A stretch of DNA of 31,385 bases from an uncultured Lachnospiraceae bacterium (GCA_910586405.1 CAJUII010000034.1:1-31385), one strand, 5' to 3'; numbered from the stretch's first letter, positions 7,894-16,958 are shown. Notes: generated from the sequence alone by a model not told the origin. Made by a program: numbers and translations.

Positions 7894-8292
7894 CTATTCG
7901 TATTCGTACTCAGGGAATGCTGTGTTGATCGCTTCGTCATCACTGAGCATATCATCTTTTTTGGCAGTAAATCGATCTATGATGTCCGGCACCATATCAA
8001 TGATCTTGTTGACCGTATCCTGATTTTTGATATTGACAAGCCGCACCTGTCCGTTTTTGATAACGAGCACTGCGCTGGGAGACATCTTGCCAGTCATACC
8101 TCCTGCTCCGCCATTTTTCTTCTCCTGAGAGGACGCACCTGCCCCTACACCGAACGTGACATCTACCAATGGGATAATGGTTGTGTCACCTGCCTGTGTA
8201 GGTTCTCCAACCACAGTTTTTGATGAGAGGAAACTCTCCATTCCCTGCATCATAGAATTGACTACTTCATTAAAACTATTATTACCAGACAT
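7894..8292 (-). CDS. ytfJ: Spore protein GerW/YtfJ family
   Basis: A product of 132 residues with the family pattern FNEVVNSMMQGMESFLSSKT at the N-terminus, VVGEPTQAGDTTIIPLVDVTFG in the middle and a glycine-rich GAGGMTGKMSPSAVLVI segment. YtfJ (GerW) is made in the forespore in B. subtilis and is needed for normal germination with some germinants. GGAGGTATGGA precedes ATG 8292. The next gene upstream is a DUF2953 protein, the same pairing as ytfI-ytfJ in Bacillus. This implies that the host can form spores. Confidence 0.9.
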   Translation of the reverse strand: MSGNNSFNEVVNSMMQGMESFLSSKTVVGEPTQAGDTTIIPLVDVTFGVGAGASSQEKKNGGAGGMTGKMSPSAVLVIKNGQVRLVNIKNQDTVNKIIDMVPDIIDRFTAKKDDMLSDDEAINTAFPEYEYE

Positions 8293-8315
8293 TCCATACC
8301 TCCAAATTGACTACG

Positions 8316-9272
8316 TTAAACCACTTTCTGTCTTAAACTTTTTATCAAACGTTTGATATCTTTATTAAAAAACAAGATACATCCAGCATGTACAAACACA
8401 AATACAGGAATCCTTCCCTGAAAAGAGAACTCACCCTCCATGACAGCTCGATCAAATTCCGGTTGAATATCAATCCTTCCCTGATGTAATGGATACAGCA
8501 TTCCCCACATCGCTAGTACCTGTCCCATCACTGCCGGGTCCTCAAATCCCAGATGGAGATTGACCTTAAATTTACGGGGGGCTACTTTTTTCAGAATCCG
8601 CCCAAACTGTCCCCGACACACAATCAAAGCCTGCTTTGTGCTGTCACTCTGCAATAATTGAAGATAATAATTTATGTTATTTTTTATCCTAACTATTGTA
8701 TCACAAACTTTATCGAATGTGAACTTGATATTTATGAAAAAACTTACAAATTTTCCAATAAATTCCTCTATTTTTTGAAAGATATTTCGTTTCTTTGCGC
8801 CGCTTTGCGCTGCTGTGTCAAGTTTTTTTGTCTCAGGCCATTCTGGCGTCACATCAAAGTCCTGTGTTCGATCTGTTTCCGTCTTCTCATATGAATCATA
8901 CATGATGTCTTCATAAGACTCGTTATCACTGTCATTCTCTGAGGATGCCGCCTGGATTTCGCCTGTAGGCTTTACCTTAGTTTTTGTTGGCTTTGTTTTT
9001 TTATTCCTGAGTGTATCAAAAAAGGGAATACCCAAAATTTTTAGGACGATGTGTAATTCCTGCCCATTCTGAAAATCGCCCTTCACGGACACCATATGCA
9101 GAAGCCATGATACACGCAGTCTTGTCATAAATGTGCCATCCTGATAGCTGCCATTTGCACGATAGCGGACTGGCACAAACATAACCAGCAATAAGACAAA
9201 TAAAATAAGTGCCAGAATCACCAGAACCACAATCCCGATGATTTTCAAAACAGTTAATAGTATCGATACCAT
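8316..9272 (-). CDS. DUF2953 membrane protein (YtfI-like)
   Basis: A product of 318 residues. Residues about 4-35 form a strong membrane anchor (LLTVLKIIGIVVLVILALIL). Next comes a beta-rich stretch (FVPVRYRANGSYQDGTFMTRLRVSWLL), a charged, poorly conserved linker (about 100-165), and a C-terminal domain with NLHLGFEDPAVMGQVLAMWG and the FQGRIPVFVFVHAG signature of DUF2953. The biochemical role is not known. Linkage to the spore protein GerW, 23 bp away, suggests a sporulation link. GGGGAGATT precedes ATG 9272. Confidence 0.82.
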   Translation of the reverse strand: MVSILLTVLKIIGIVVLVILALILFVLLLVMFVPVRYRANGSYQDGTFMTRLRVSWLLHMVSVKGDFQNGQELHIVLKILGIPFFDTLRNKKTKPTKTKVKPTGEIQAASSENDSDNESYEDIMYDSYEKTETDRTQDFDVTPEWPETKKLDTAAQSGAKKRNIFQKIEEFIGKFVSFFINIKFTFDKVCDTIVRIKNNINYYLQLLQSDSTKQALIVCRGQFGRILKKVAPRKFKVNLHLGFEDPAVMGQVLAMWGMLYPLHQGRIDIQPEFDRAVMEGEFSFQGRIPVFVFVHAGCILFFNKDIKRLIKSLRQKVV

Positions 9273-9281
9273 AATCTCCCC

Positions 9282-9590
9282 TTATTTGAAATAAGATTTT
9301 ACATCATATGTCCCTGTCTCGCGGAAAACATCCTCAATAATATCCATGACCAGATCTACTGCCCCGCCATATCCCGTGGCAATACCGACAATATAAGGAG
9401 CATTGGCTTTTTTTCGATAGTACTTTTGTTTGAGCATTCCGCTGTGATAGATTTCGAGCAGATCTTGATTTTTGGCGAGTGCTATGATGTAGACTGTCGG
9501 CTGTGGGCTGCCTGTCCGCAGCTTCCACTTCACTGTCCCACATTTTTTGTCCAATGATGGGCTGATATATAACTTCTTACTAAAACGCAT
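9282..9590 (-). CDS. Conserved hypothetical protein
   Basis: A 102-residue basic protein starting MRFSKKLYISPSLDKKCGTV, with TVYIIALAKNQDLLEIYHSG, a lysine-rich KQKYYRKKANAPYIVGIATG and the C-terminal GGAVDLVMDIIEDVF. I do not recognise the family. No membrane segment or metal-binding pattern is present. The frame can also start at a TTG at 9608, but the ATG at 9590 looks more natural. It is 9 bp upstream of the DUF2953 gene and probably co-transcribed with it and GerW. Confidence 0.7.
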   Translation of the reverse strand: MRFSKKLYISPSLDKKCGTVKWKLRTGSPQPTVYIIALAKNQDLLEIYHSGMLKQKYYRKKANAPYIVGIATGYGGAVDLVMDIIEDVFRETGTYDVKSYFK

Positions 9591-9662
9591 CTTTACCACT
9601 GCTTCCAAATAGATTTTATTATCACTGACTATTCTAACATATCATTCCAAATATTACAAATC

Positions 9663-9692
9663 AAAAAGAAGATCAAAACTGACCTTCTTTTT
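9663..9692 (-). terminator. Terminator after the Nudix gene
   Basis: On the minus strand, AAAAAGAAGGTC pairs with GATCTTCTTTTT (one G-U pair) around a 6-nt loop and ends in a T run. It closes the CheX-CheY-Nudix unit. Confidence 0.8.
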
Positions 9693-9699
9693 AGATGTT

Positions 9700-10146
9700 T
9701 TAACGTGGTTTTATCCATTGTCTGTTTTTTCGAAGATCCAGGTATTCCTGATATGCCTGCTCTAAAATCTGCTTCTCATTTGAAAATTTGAGCAGATGAT
9801 ATGCCTCATGATATTTATAATATCCTGAATCAACAAAAAATTCTTCACGCTGTGGCTTGCTGTAATAATTATCCGCCATCATTAGATACCAATGGACTTC
9901 CTTCTCTACGATATCCTGAGGCACATTGAAGGTATATTCGCTCTTTCCAATATATTTCATAACAGTAGCTTTCACGCCTGACTCCTCAAACACTTCTCGC
10001 AGGGCAGTCTCCACATGCTTCTCACCCATTTCAACAGTGCCTTTTGGTAAAACCCACCCCTCGTATCTGTTTTTGAAATTCTTGTATAAAAGTAAAATTT
10101 TACCCCGGAAAATGACTACGCCACCACAACTAGTAGCTTGAATCAT
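9700..10146 (-). CDS. Nudix hydrolase
   Basis: A product of 148 residues with a perfect Nudix box: G36, E42, then REVFEESG at 50-57 (pattern GX5EX7REUXEEXG). The box coordinates the magnesium ions that hydrolyse a nucleoside diphosphate linked to another group. The substrate is not evident; the flanking strands (GWVLPKGTVEMGE, EVHWYLMMADNYY) resemble the broad MutT/diadenosine-polyphosphate type. ACAGGAGGAAACACC precedes ATG 10146. It sits 27 bp after the CheY-like gene. Confidence 0.9.
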   Translation of the reverse strand: MIQATSCGGVVIFRGKILLLYKNFKNRYEGWVLPKGTVEMGEKHVETALREVFEESGVKATVMKYIGKSEYTFNVPQDIVEKEVHWYLMMADNYYSKPQREEFFVDSGYYKYHEAYHLLKFSNEKQILEQAYQEYLDLRKNRQWIKPR

Positions 10147-10173
10147 GGTGTTTCCTCCTGTATGGTGCGTATA

Positions 10174-10533
10174 TTATTCTTTCATACTGTCCATAATGCT
10201 TATAATCTGGCTTGTTTCATAAGGTTTTGTGACAAAATCTGCCGCGCCGAGCTTGATCGCATCCAGCATTTTATTTTTCTGACCAGATGCCGTCACCATT
10301 ATTATTTTGGCTTCCTCATCGTATTCTTTGATTTTAACGAGGGTTTCTATTCCATCCATCACCGGCATGGTGATATCGAGCGTAACGAAATCCGGCTCCA
10401 ATTCACAATATTTATCAAAGCCTTCCTGTCCATTTTCTGCTTCACCGATCACCTCATAGCCATTTTCAACAAGTATATGGCGAAGCATATATCTGGAAGT
10501 CTTAGAATCGTCAACTATCAAAACAGTATTCAT
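10174..10533 (-). CDS. Stand-alone CheY-like receiver protein
   Basis: A single receiver domain of 119 residues without an output domain. All active-site residues are present: acidic pair D8-D9, phospho-acceptor D53 (in TLDITMPVMDG), T81 (in MVTASG) and K103 (in TKPY). Such proteins signal by protein contact rather than DNA binding. It lies 40 bp downstream of a CheX-like phosphatase gene, the likely partner that removes its phosphate. No histidine kinase is nearby. AAGGAGATAAAAAT precedes ATG 10533. Confidence 0.92.
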   Translation of the reverse strand: MNTVLIVDDSKTSRYMLRHILVENGYEVIGEAENGQEGFDKYCELEPDFVTLDITMPVMDGIETLVKIKEYDEEAKIIMVTASGQKNKMLDAIKLGAADFVTKPYETSQIISIMDSMKE

Positions 10534-10573
10534 ATTTTTATCTCCTTATCCTATAAAACTTATAAGCATATTC

Positions 10574-11446
10574 TTATTCATATACTTCTAGCACTGCCTT
10601 AAAACTATATCCGTTCGCATGAATAGGAATGACATACAATTTCTCATTGCTGATAAAAGGTCCAACCATCGAAAATTCCGGTGAGTTCATGTCGATTGTG
10701 ACATCGTCATAACTTAAATTAGTAGCGAACAGTCCATTCACACAGTTGATAAATTCGCCCACATTATCCAGCGCGTCCTCATTTACAGATTCGTATGTAT
10801 CCCCGGTAAAATAGTTTGCTATTGCGAGCAGATCATTATCCGGTGCGCTGATATACACTTTCATATGCATGTCTCCTACCACCATCTGACACGCATGTTT
10901 GTCAAGCTGTAAAGAACGCGCAGTAAATGATTTGTCCAAATAAGCGTCACAGTCTATCAGTCGGCGTATAGTCTGGATAAGGGTCAGCGCAAATTCTTTC
11001 AGCCTCGGTGACTTTAGAGGAACAAAGATGTGCATACATTCCTCAACATCATCATGGATGAGCGCGCTGATTTGAGCGTCTGTGTAACCGCCCATGCGCT
11101 GAAATTCATCCAGAAAATGATTGATTTGTCCCAGATCCAAAAAGTGATTATCTATCATGCTCTGAACAAATTTCATAAATGCATTGGTTTGATATGTCAA
11201 TATCTCGTCTAGCTTTTCGTCCGTGAGATACGCTGCCTCGATAGCTGCCTCGCCAAAGTGTTCGGTATTTTTATCTATCCGCCCCAAAAGCTCCTGTGCC
11301 ACTGCCGCCGTAAGTACTTTATTAATTACTGCGATCGTCTCTACTTCAGCCTTGAAATCTTTTTGAACGGGAAGCAGATCATCGAGTTGAGTCTGCGTCA
11401 ATACTTTTTTGTCCACCAAATAATTTCCAAATAAACGGTTAATCAT
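10574..11446 (-). CDS. CheX-like phosphatase with an extra N-terminal domain
   Basis: A product of 290 residues, about twice the size of CheX. The C-terminal part (about 150-290) has the CheC/CheX phosphatase signature: D227, E231 and N234 in DNVGEFINCVNG, with P256 about 21 residues on. CheX dephosphorylates CheY-P through the Glu and Asn of this motif. The N-terminal part (1-140) begins GNYLVDKKVLTQTQLDDLL, resembling the N-terminal domain of GspE/PilB-type ATPases, and a similar LTDEKLDEILTYQ follows near residue 74. The CheY-like gene is next, so the pair forms a receiver and phosphatase unit. AAAGGAGG precedes ATG 11446. Confidence 0.8.
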   Translation of the reverse strand: MINRLFGNYLVDKKVLTQTQLDDLLPVQKDFKAEVETIAVINKVLTAAVAQELLGRIDKNTEHFGEAAIEAAYLTDEKLDEILTYQTNAFMKFVQSMIDNHFLDLGQINHFLDEFQRMGGYTDAQISALIHDDVEECMHIFVPLKSPRLKEFALTLIQTIRRLIDCDAYLDKSFTARSLQLDKHACQMVVGDMHMKVYISAPDNDLLAIANYFTGDTYESVNEDALDNVGEFINCVNGLFATNLSYDDVTIDMNSPEFSMVGPFISNEKLYVIPIHANGYSFKAVLEVYE

Positions 11447-11567
11447 TTTTGGTCCTCCTTTTGCTTATCTCAAATTATACCTAATACTAATATACACCTT
11501 TTCACAAAAAATTACAAAGTATTCTTTAAATTTTTGCAATATTTATAATAAATCAGAAAAATGTACA
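11447..11567 (-). promoter_or_regulatory. Gap with a possible promoter for the CheX-CheY-Nudix unit
   Basis: The 121-bp gap has a TATAAT on the minus strand at 11474-11479, 28 bp before the CheX-like start. No good -35 at 16-18 bp is visible. No intrinsic terminator for the upstream SEDS-PBP gene is evident, so some read-through is possible. Confidence 0.4.
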
Positions 11568-14327
11568 TTATTTTTGACTATAATACTCATCCAAAATCCT
11601 TCTTGCCATCGGTACAGCATATTCACCGCCGGAACCTGCTCCCTCCATGATGATTGTGATCTGCAAAGGATATTCTGTATCATACGTATATCCAGTAAAC
11701 CACGCATGTGAATCCGAGTTGGAATTAAACTCAGCAGATCCTGTCTTGCCAGCCGCACTGTATCCCTCACTGATCAAGCGCGTTCCTGTGCCTTCCTCCA
11801 CGACTGCCCGCATGGCCTCCTGCAAAATTGCCGCCTCCTGTTCTGTGATGAGCTGTCCTAGTGCATGAGGCGAATATGTTTTAATCACCTCTCCGTTCGC
11901 GGTCTCGACACGGTCGATCATATAGGGCTCCATCATCACACCATCATTGGCAATCATTGCTGTGATCATCGCTATCTGTATCGGTGTCATCTGCGTTGTT
12001 CCCTGACCGATGACCGTCTGTATCATCGCATTGTCATTGCTGACTATCTCGTCAGAGATACTGCTGTTGTTTGCCGGAAAATTCACAGGAAGCTTTCGGT
12101 TGAAATACAGTTTCTCAAGTGTCTGCTTAAATTTTTTCCTGTCAATGACAAGCCCTATATTGGCAAATGAGGCATTGCAGGATTTTGCAAAAGATTCCAC
12201 AAGGTCAACCTCTCCGTGTACTGTGCCATGAAAACAGTTGATGGTATTTTTGCCGCTTGTGAACTTTCCAGTACATTGGAATTGATATTCCTTATAACGC
12301 TCTGGATTTTCACGGATATATTCCAGCGCTGTGAGGATCTTAAAAGTAGACCCAGGAGGATACAGTCCCTGTGTTGCTCGGTTCAACAATACAGAGCTTG
12401 TTGTATCCTGTAGGAGACTATCCCAGATCTCACTAATTGTATTTGGATTAAAATCTGGTTTTGAGACCATTGCAAGAATTTTTCCTGTCGCTGGCTCTGT
12501 CACAAGCACAGTTCCCTCATAGGTGCCTAATGCATTGTAGGCAATTTTTTGCAGCCTGGCATCGAAAGTCGTGATAACTGTGTTTCCCATATGCTTCTCG
12601 TTCGCAAGATCGTTTTGCAGCTTGTTCCCCAGAGAGATATTCGATGAGACAAGAAACATGTTTGCACTCTGCTCCACGCCCATTCTGCCGTTCGAAGCAT
12701 AACCGACCGCATGTGCAAATACCTTATCAAAAGGATAATACCGTTCATCCGAATTGGCTAGCGTCGTCGCCAGCACCTGTCCGTCAGCGGACAGAATATC
12801 TCCCCGTATCGTCTCTTCTGCCAGAATATCCTGCCGCTTCGCATTGTACGAATTATTGATAACCTGCGCACTGTCAAAATATACATAGTGTACCAGATAA
12901 CCACTGATCGCAATGAAAAGTCCCGCAAAGACACCGGCAATCACGTTCGTGTGAAGCTGCATTCTCGTAAAAACAAGTACTTGATGAGATCTATCACTTT
13001 TTTTATCGTCAGGATCTAGAATTTCATAAGATGTATCGCAATGGATATACAATCCCTGTACAACAGAAAGCATCATCAAAGTGGCGAGCACCGAGCTGCC
13101 GCCGTAGCTGATCAGAGGCAGCGTCACGCCTGTCAGCGGAATAAACTTGCAGTTACCGCCAATGGTGAGAAAAAGCTGTACGATGTAGATGATGCCCATT
13201 CCATAGGAAGCATATCGCATAAACGTATCTTGACAGGAGTACGCAACGCGTACAATCTCCAAAAATAAATTAACACATACTGCAATCAGGCAGATGCCAT
13301 AAATAACACCAAATTCCTCACAGATTGCAGAAAAGATAAAATCCTGTTCCACATAGGGAATGGAGCCAGGCGTTCCGGCATCAATTCCCATGCCAAACCA
13401 ACCGCCGGTTCCAATGCCAAATAAGGATTGGGCAATCTGATATCCTGTGGCATTGATATCATTCCACGGATCAAGCCATGCTGCCACACGGACACGCACA
13501 TGGGCAAATAACAGATACGAGATATATGCCGCAGCAGCGCCGCCTGCAAATCCCAAGATCAGGTATCGCCGCCTGCGCGTCGCCACATACAGAAGGATAA
13601 TATATGTGATAAAATAAATCAGTGCACTGCCAAGATCCTTGGAGGCGGCAAGAAACAGCACATGCACCGCCGCGAGAACCGCCGAAAGCAGTATGTGCCA
13701 AAGCTGTTTAGCCTTTGACAGCATTGCCGCAATAAACAGCACGTAGATGATTTTCACGAACTCTGATGGCTGAAAGGACAATCCCATGATTGAAAAAGAC
13801 AATTTTGATCCATTCGTTATACTGCCACGGATCAGCACCGCACCTAATATCAATATGCCAATTGCTGCAAAGATATACTCGCAGCGCTTGAACAGTCTCG
13901 TGTATTTCAGGAAAGCAGGGATGATCAGCGCGATCACCAGGGATATTGCAATGATGGTAAACTGACGAATAGATCGAGTGAGCGACAGGCGTGTCAGAAT
14001 CACAAAGCAGACAGACAGTAGCAGCGCAATATGATTCTGGATTAAGCGATCTGCTTTCGGATAGATCACACGCATCAAAACCAGAAATGCAAACACCGTT
14101 ATCATCTGAAATAGTGGGAGGAAAAGATATGTAAAATCTTTTCTTGAGGATAACAGCACCAAACTTCCTGTCAGATGATTGATAAATATCATACAATACT
14201 GAAGGACAAAAATAATATTTTTGCGTTTCCTGTCATCACGACAGAGGGCGATAAAACTAATCAATACATATAACACAATATTTACCGCTAATATATATTT
14301 GGATAATTCGATTACTGCTCTAAGCAT
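11568..14327 (-). CDS. SEDS glycosyltransferase fused to a class B penicillin-binding protein
   Basis: One open frame of 919 residues combines two enzymes that normally are separate partners. Residues about 10-430 are a polytopic SEDS (FtsW/RodA/SpoVE) peptidoglycan polymerase, with FQPSEFVKI (186-193), KDLGSALI (230-237), DFIFSAICEEFG (329-340) and PLTGVTLPLISYGGSS (397-412). After a short charged linker and one membrane helix (about 462-482) comes a transpeptidase: S660-x-x-K663 in PPGSTFK, S716-C-N718 and K861-T-G863. All catalytic residues are intact. The PBP half (about 460 residues) is short, like PbpA partners of RodA. It starts one base after the U32 stop, with GGAGTAGAG before the ATG. 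Elongation, division or sporulation use cannot be decided. Confidence 0.93.
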   Translation of the reverse strand: MLRAVIELSKYILAVNIVLYVLISFIALCRDDRKRKNIIFVLQYCMIFINHLTGSLVLLSSRKDFTYLFLPLFQMITVFAFLVLMRVIYPKADRLIQNHIALLLSVCFVILTRLSLTRSIRQFTIIAISLVIALIIPAFLKYTRLFKRCEYIFAAIGILILGAVLIRGSITNGSKLSFSIMGLSFQPSEFVKIIYVLFIAAMLSKAKQLWHILLSAVLAAVHVLFLAASKDLGSALIYFITYIILLYVATRRRRYLILGFAGGAAAAYISYLLFAHVRVRVAAWLDPWNDINATGYQIAQSLFGIGTGGWFGMGIDAGTPGSIPYVEQDFIFSAICEEFGVIYGICLIAVCVNLFLEIVRVAYSCQDTFMRYASYGMGIIYIVQLFLTIGGNCKFIPLTGVTLPLISYGGSSVLATLMMLSVVQGLYIHCDTSYEILDPDDKKSDRSHQVLVFTRMQLHTNVIAGVFAGLFIAISGYLVHYVYFDSAQVINNSYNAKRQDILAEETIRGDILSADGQVLATTLANSDERYYPFDKVFAHAVGYASNGRMGVEQSANMFLVSSNISLGNKLQNDLANEKHMGNTVITTFDARLQKIAYNALGTYEGTVLVTEPATGKILAMVSKPDFNPNTISEIWDSLLQDTTSSVLLNRATQGLYPPGSTFKILTALEYIRENPERYKEYQFQCTGKFTSGKNTINCFHGTVHGEVDLVESFAKSCNASFANIGLVIDRKKFKQTLEKLYFNRKLPVNFPANNSSISDEIVSNDNAMIQTVIGQGTTQMTPIQIAMITAMIANDGVMMEPYMIDRVETANGEVIKTYSPHALGQLITEQEAAILQEAMRAVVEEGTGTRLISEGYSAAGKTGSAEFNSNSDSHAWFTGYTYDTEYPLQITIIMEGAGSGGEYAVPMARRILDEYYSQK

Positions 14328-14328
14328 A

Positions 14329-16482
14329 CTACTCTACTCCACGCTTATAATGTCCGTTCGTAAACTCCTGAAAGGGAAACTCTTTGCAGGAATTTAGATA
14401 ATATTCAATCACAGCCCTTGTCTGTACACTGTTCTCGACGGAGAAGTCAAGCCGCAAAATTGGATAGTTTTTTTTCTGAATACGCTCTAACTGTCCATGC
14501 AGCGACAAAGGTACCGTATTGTACAGAATGTTATAACAGTGAATGCAGTTCTGTACGACTGTGATATCATTATGGTAACGGTCTGTCAAATGATATCTAT
14601 TATTTGCAGATTTTGCATCCTTTATACACCGATCTAATGTGTTTCGAATACAGTTTGCAGAATACATCAAAGGTATGTATCCATACAGCACAAAACAAGT
14701 GCTTCCTGCCGGCGATAGGAAGTCCAGTTCCCTCTTATTGAGCTCCAAAGGAAGTGTGATACCTTCCAGATGATTCTCTAAACTGTCCAGTGCTGCTTGA
14801 TTCCATGCATAAATCGTATAATCCGAGTAGATCTCTCCTGTATAACCAATCTCCTGAATCCATTCCAGCTCCTCTATATTTCGGATCATGACCCCCAAAA
14901 GACGACTGTCGCTCAAAAGTTTCTCATATAACGACAAGTATTGATACGATCTTTTCCTGAAAATATGCGGAAGTACAAGAATAAACTCTTTGTCGGGCAG
15001 CAAAGCGATCTGTTTTTCTATGAGCAGGTCAGCCTCCACATATATTCTATGGATCTTTGCAAAGGCACTTGCAGCCAAAAGCTGTTCCTCGGTTGTGACC
15101 AGCACACACAATTTACTGTGGCAGATACTTTCTTGCGTTTCATGTCGTATTGCTGTGTTAGATACACGCTTAGATATCACCTGTTCAGAGACAGTTCGCA
15201 TGTTCGGTGCCAGAATCTTCTGTTCCAGCGCTAAAGCTGCCATCCGCCGCAGCTCGTTCAGTGTCTTCACCGCCATAAATGAAGCCCCGTCAGTATCGAC
15301 TGTCAGATCTGTCAAGGTAAAGCAGGTATCTCCAAGCTTTCCAAGCTTCTGTCGGATATCCTCTTGGCTCAATGGTTTGTTCTGTGCTGGACAAACTGTC
15401 TCTCCTGTCACAGTCACAGATACCGCCTCCGCAGAGAACGTCAGAAGCGCCGGACTTCCCGCACGGATCACTGCATATCCAGTGATGGGCATACGCAGCT
15501 TGTTGGCAATATATTTCTCCTGGATTTCTTTGAGAACTTCCTGTGCATTACCTGAATACCCCGGCTCTGTCAGCGTGACCATATCTTTATGGTGATGCTG
15601 CTGATAATATCCGCTGCAAGTGTCTGAACGAATGTACAGGTGTTTGATGAACTGTTCATCTTTTGGGTGAATCCAATATTCTCTCTCAGGATGCGCCAAG
15701 TATGCATCAAGGTATTTGCGATAAACGGCAGTCACCCCTGCAACATATTCAGGACTCTTCATGCGCCCTTCGATTTTGAAGGAATCAATACCGGCAGCTA
15801 TCAATTTCGGCAGTATTGGCAGCGTATACATATCTTTGAGACTGAGCGGATACTGCTCCCTGCCGCGCTCTTTGGCATAGGGCAGACGGCAGGGACCGGC
15901 ACAGCGTCCACGATTGCCGCTTCGCCCGCCTAAAATAGAGCTAAACAGACATTGTCCAGAATACGCATAGCACATGGCACCATGGATAAAACATTCGATT
16001 TCCAGCTGTGACTTTTCCTTGATAGTTTTGATCTCATCCAGCGACAACTCTCTTGCAGGCACAACACGGCACACGCCCAGCTTTTTTAGAAATTCTGCGC
16101 CATAATACCCTGTGATCGTCATCTGTGTGCTTGCGTGGAGCGCCAGATCTGGAAATTCTTGGCGCAGACAGGCAAGCACGCCGAGATCTTGGACAATCAC
16201 GCCGTCTAAGCCATCCTGATACAGCGGTGTGATAAAAGGAATAAGCTGTTCAAACTCATTTTCCTTGACAAGTGTATTGACAGTAAGATATATCTTTCTG
16301 CCAAAAAGATGGGCTGTATGCAGAGCTGTTCTGATTTCTTCCGAAGAAAAATTTCCAGCGTAGGCGCGCGCGCCAAACTGCTCTCCACCAAGATATACAG
16401 CATCTGCTCCTGCGCTGAGCGCAGCCTGAAAACAGGCGAAATCTCCGGCTGGCGCCAACAATTCTATGTTCCGTAGACTCAT
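14329..16482 (-). CDS. U32 family protein (RNA hydroxylation type) with DUF3656-like part
   Basis: A product of 717 residues. The N-terminal half is peptidase U32: LLAPAGDFACFQAALSAGAD, then HASTQMTITGYYGAEFLKKLG, ECFIHGAMCYAYSGQCLFSS, and RGRCAGPCRLPY. Four cysteines (C171, C178, C194, C198) could bind a metal or Fe-S cluster. The rest matches the long U32 proteins with a DUF3656-like insert. Several U32 proteins, including RlhA and TrhP of E. coli, are now linked to prephenate-dependent hydroxylation of rRNA or tRNA rather than proteolysis; which applies here is unknown. The ATG overlaps the zapA stop by four bases (ATGA), so translation is probably coupled. Confidence 0.85.
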   Translation of the reverse strand: MSLRNIELLAPAGDFACFQAALSAGADAVYLGGEQFGARAYAGNFSSEEIRTALHTAHLFGRKIYLTVNTLVKENEFEQLIPFITPLYQDGLDGVIVQDLGVLACLRQEFPDLALHASTQMTITGYYGAEFLKKLGVCRVVPARELSLDEIKTIKEKSQLEIECFIHGAMCYAYSGQCLFSSILGGRSGNRGRCAGPCRLPYAKERGREQYPLSLKDMYTLPILPKLIAAGIDSFKIEGRMKSPEYVAGVTAVYRKYLDAYLAHPEREYWIHPKDEQFIKHLYIRSDTCSGYYQQHHHKDMVTLTEPGYSGNAQEVLKEIQEKYIANKLRMPITGYAVIRAGSPALLTFSAEAVSVTVTGETVCPAQNKPLSQEDIRQKLGKLGDTCFTLTDLTVDTDGASFMAVKTLNELRRMAALALEQKILAPNMRTVSEQVISKRVSNTAIRHETQESICHSKLCVLVTTEEQLLAASAFAKIHRIYVEADLLIEKQIALLPDKEFILVLPHIFRKRSYQYLSLYEKLLSDSRLLGVMIRNIEELEWIQEIGYTGEIYSDYTIYAWNQAALDSLENHLEGITLPLELNKRELDFLSPAGSTCFVLYGYIPLMYSANCIRNTLDRCIKDAKSANNRYHLTDRYHNDITVVQNCIHCYNILYNTVPLSLHGQLERIQKKNYPILRLDFSVENSVQTRAVIEYYLNSCKEFPFQEFTNGHYKRGVE

Positions 16483-16889
16483 ACGTTCTGACTGCCTTTC
16501 AGTTCTGTTTCAAGACGGATAATCTGCTTTGAATTTTCATTCAATGTTTCATTTGCTTCCTTGAGGGATTTTGCGGTGTTGTCCAGTTTGATCTGCGTGG
16601 CGATCAACTCGTGCTTTAAATCATATAATTCGTTGTCCTTTGCTTTCAAATCCTGTTCAAGCAGATCGATTTGCTTCTTCGCTTTAAAATAATCATCCGC
16701 AATATTTAACTGAATCAACATATTCTGCTTCTCGACAGATTGTCTCTTAAAGCTGTCCATCTTAGCATATTCATTGACTTTACTATTTATGTACGCTGCA
16801 ACCTTCTGTAAATATTCGGCGCTTTCATTGCCGCTGACAGTCAGTACTTTTCCTCCGATAATCACTTCTGTATCTGTTTTGGCAGACAT
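16479..16889 (-). CDS. zapA: Cell division protein ZapA
   Basis: ZapA promotes bundling of FtsZ filaments at the septum. The 136-residue product starts with the ZapA core (TEVIIGGKVLTVSGNESAEY, then LQKVAAYINSKVNEY) and continues into a long coiled coil (about 60-132), longer than in the minimal ZapA. The upstream ATG at 16895 is one base from the GGGG site, too close, so ATG 16889 is chosen (7-base spacing). It has its own promoter inside the end of ruvB and leads the zapA-U32-SEDS/PBP unit, which joins division and wall synthesis. Confidence 0.88.
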   Translation of the reverse strand: MSAKTDTEVIIGGKVLTVSGNESAEYLQKVAAYINSKVNEYAKMDSFKRQSVEKQNMLIQLNIADDYFKAKKQIDLLEQDLKAKDNELYDLKHELIATQIKLDNTAKSLKEANETLNENSKQIIRLETELKGSQNV

Positions 16890-16930
16890 AACCATGCCCC
16901 TTTCTCACTGTGTATTCACTAAGTATAATT

Positions 16931-16958
16931 ATTATACCAGACTACACAGGCATTTCAA
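16931..16958 (-). promoter_or_regulatory. Promoter of the zapA-U32-SEDS/PBP operon
   Basis: TTGAAA (16953-16958, inside the last ruvB codons) and TATAAT (16931-16936) with a 16-bp spacer on the minus strand. Confidence 0.6.
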
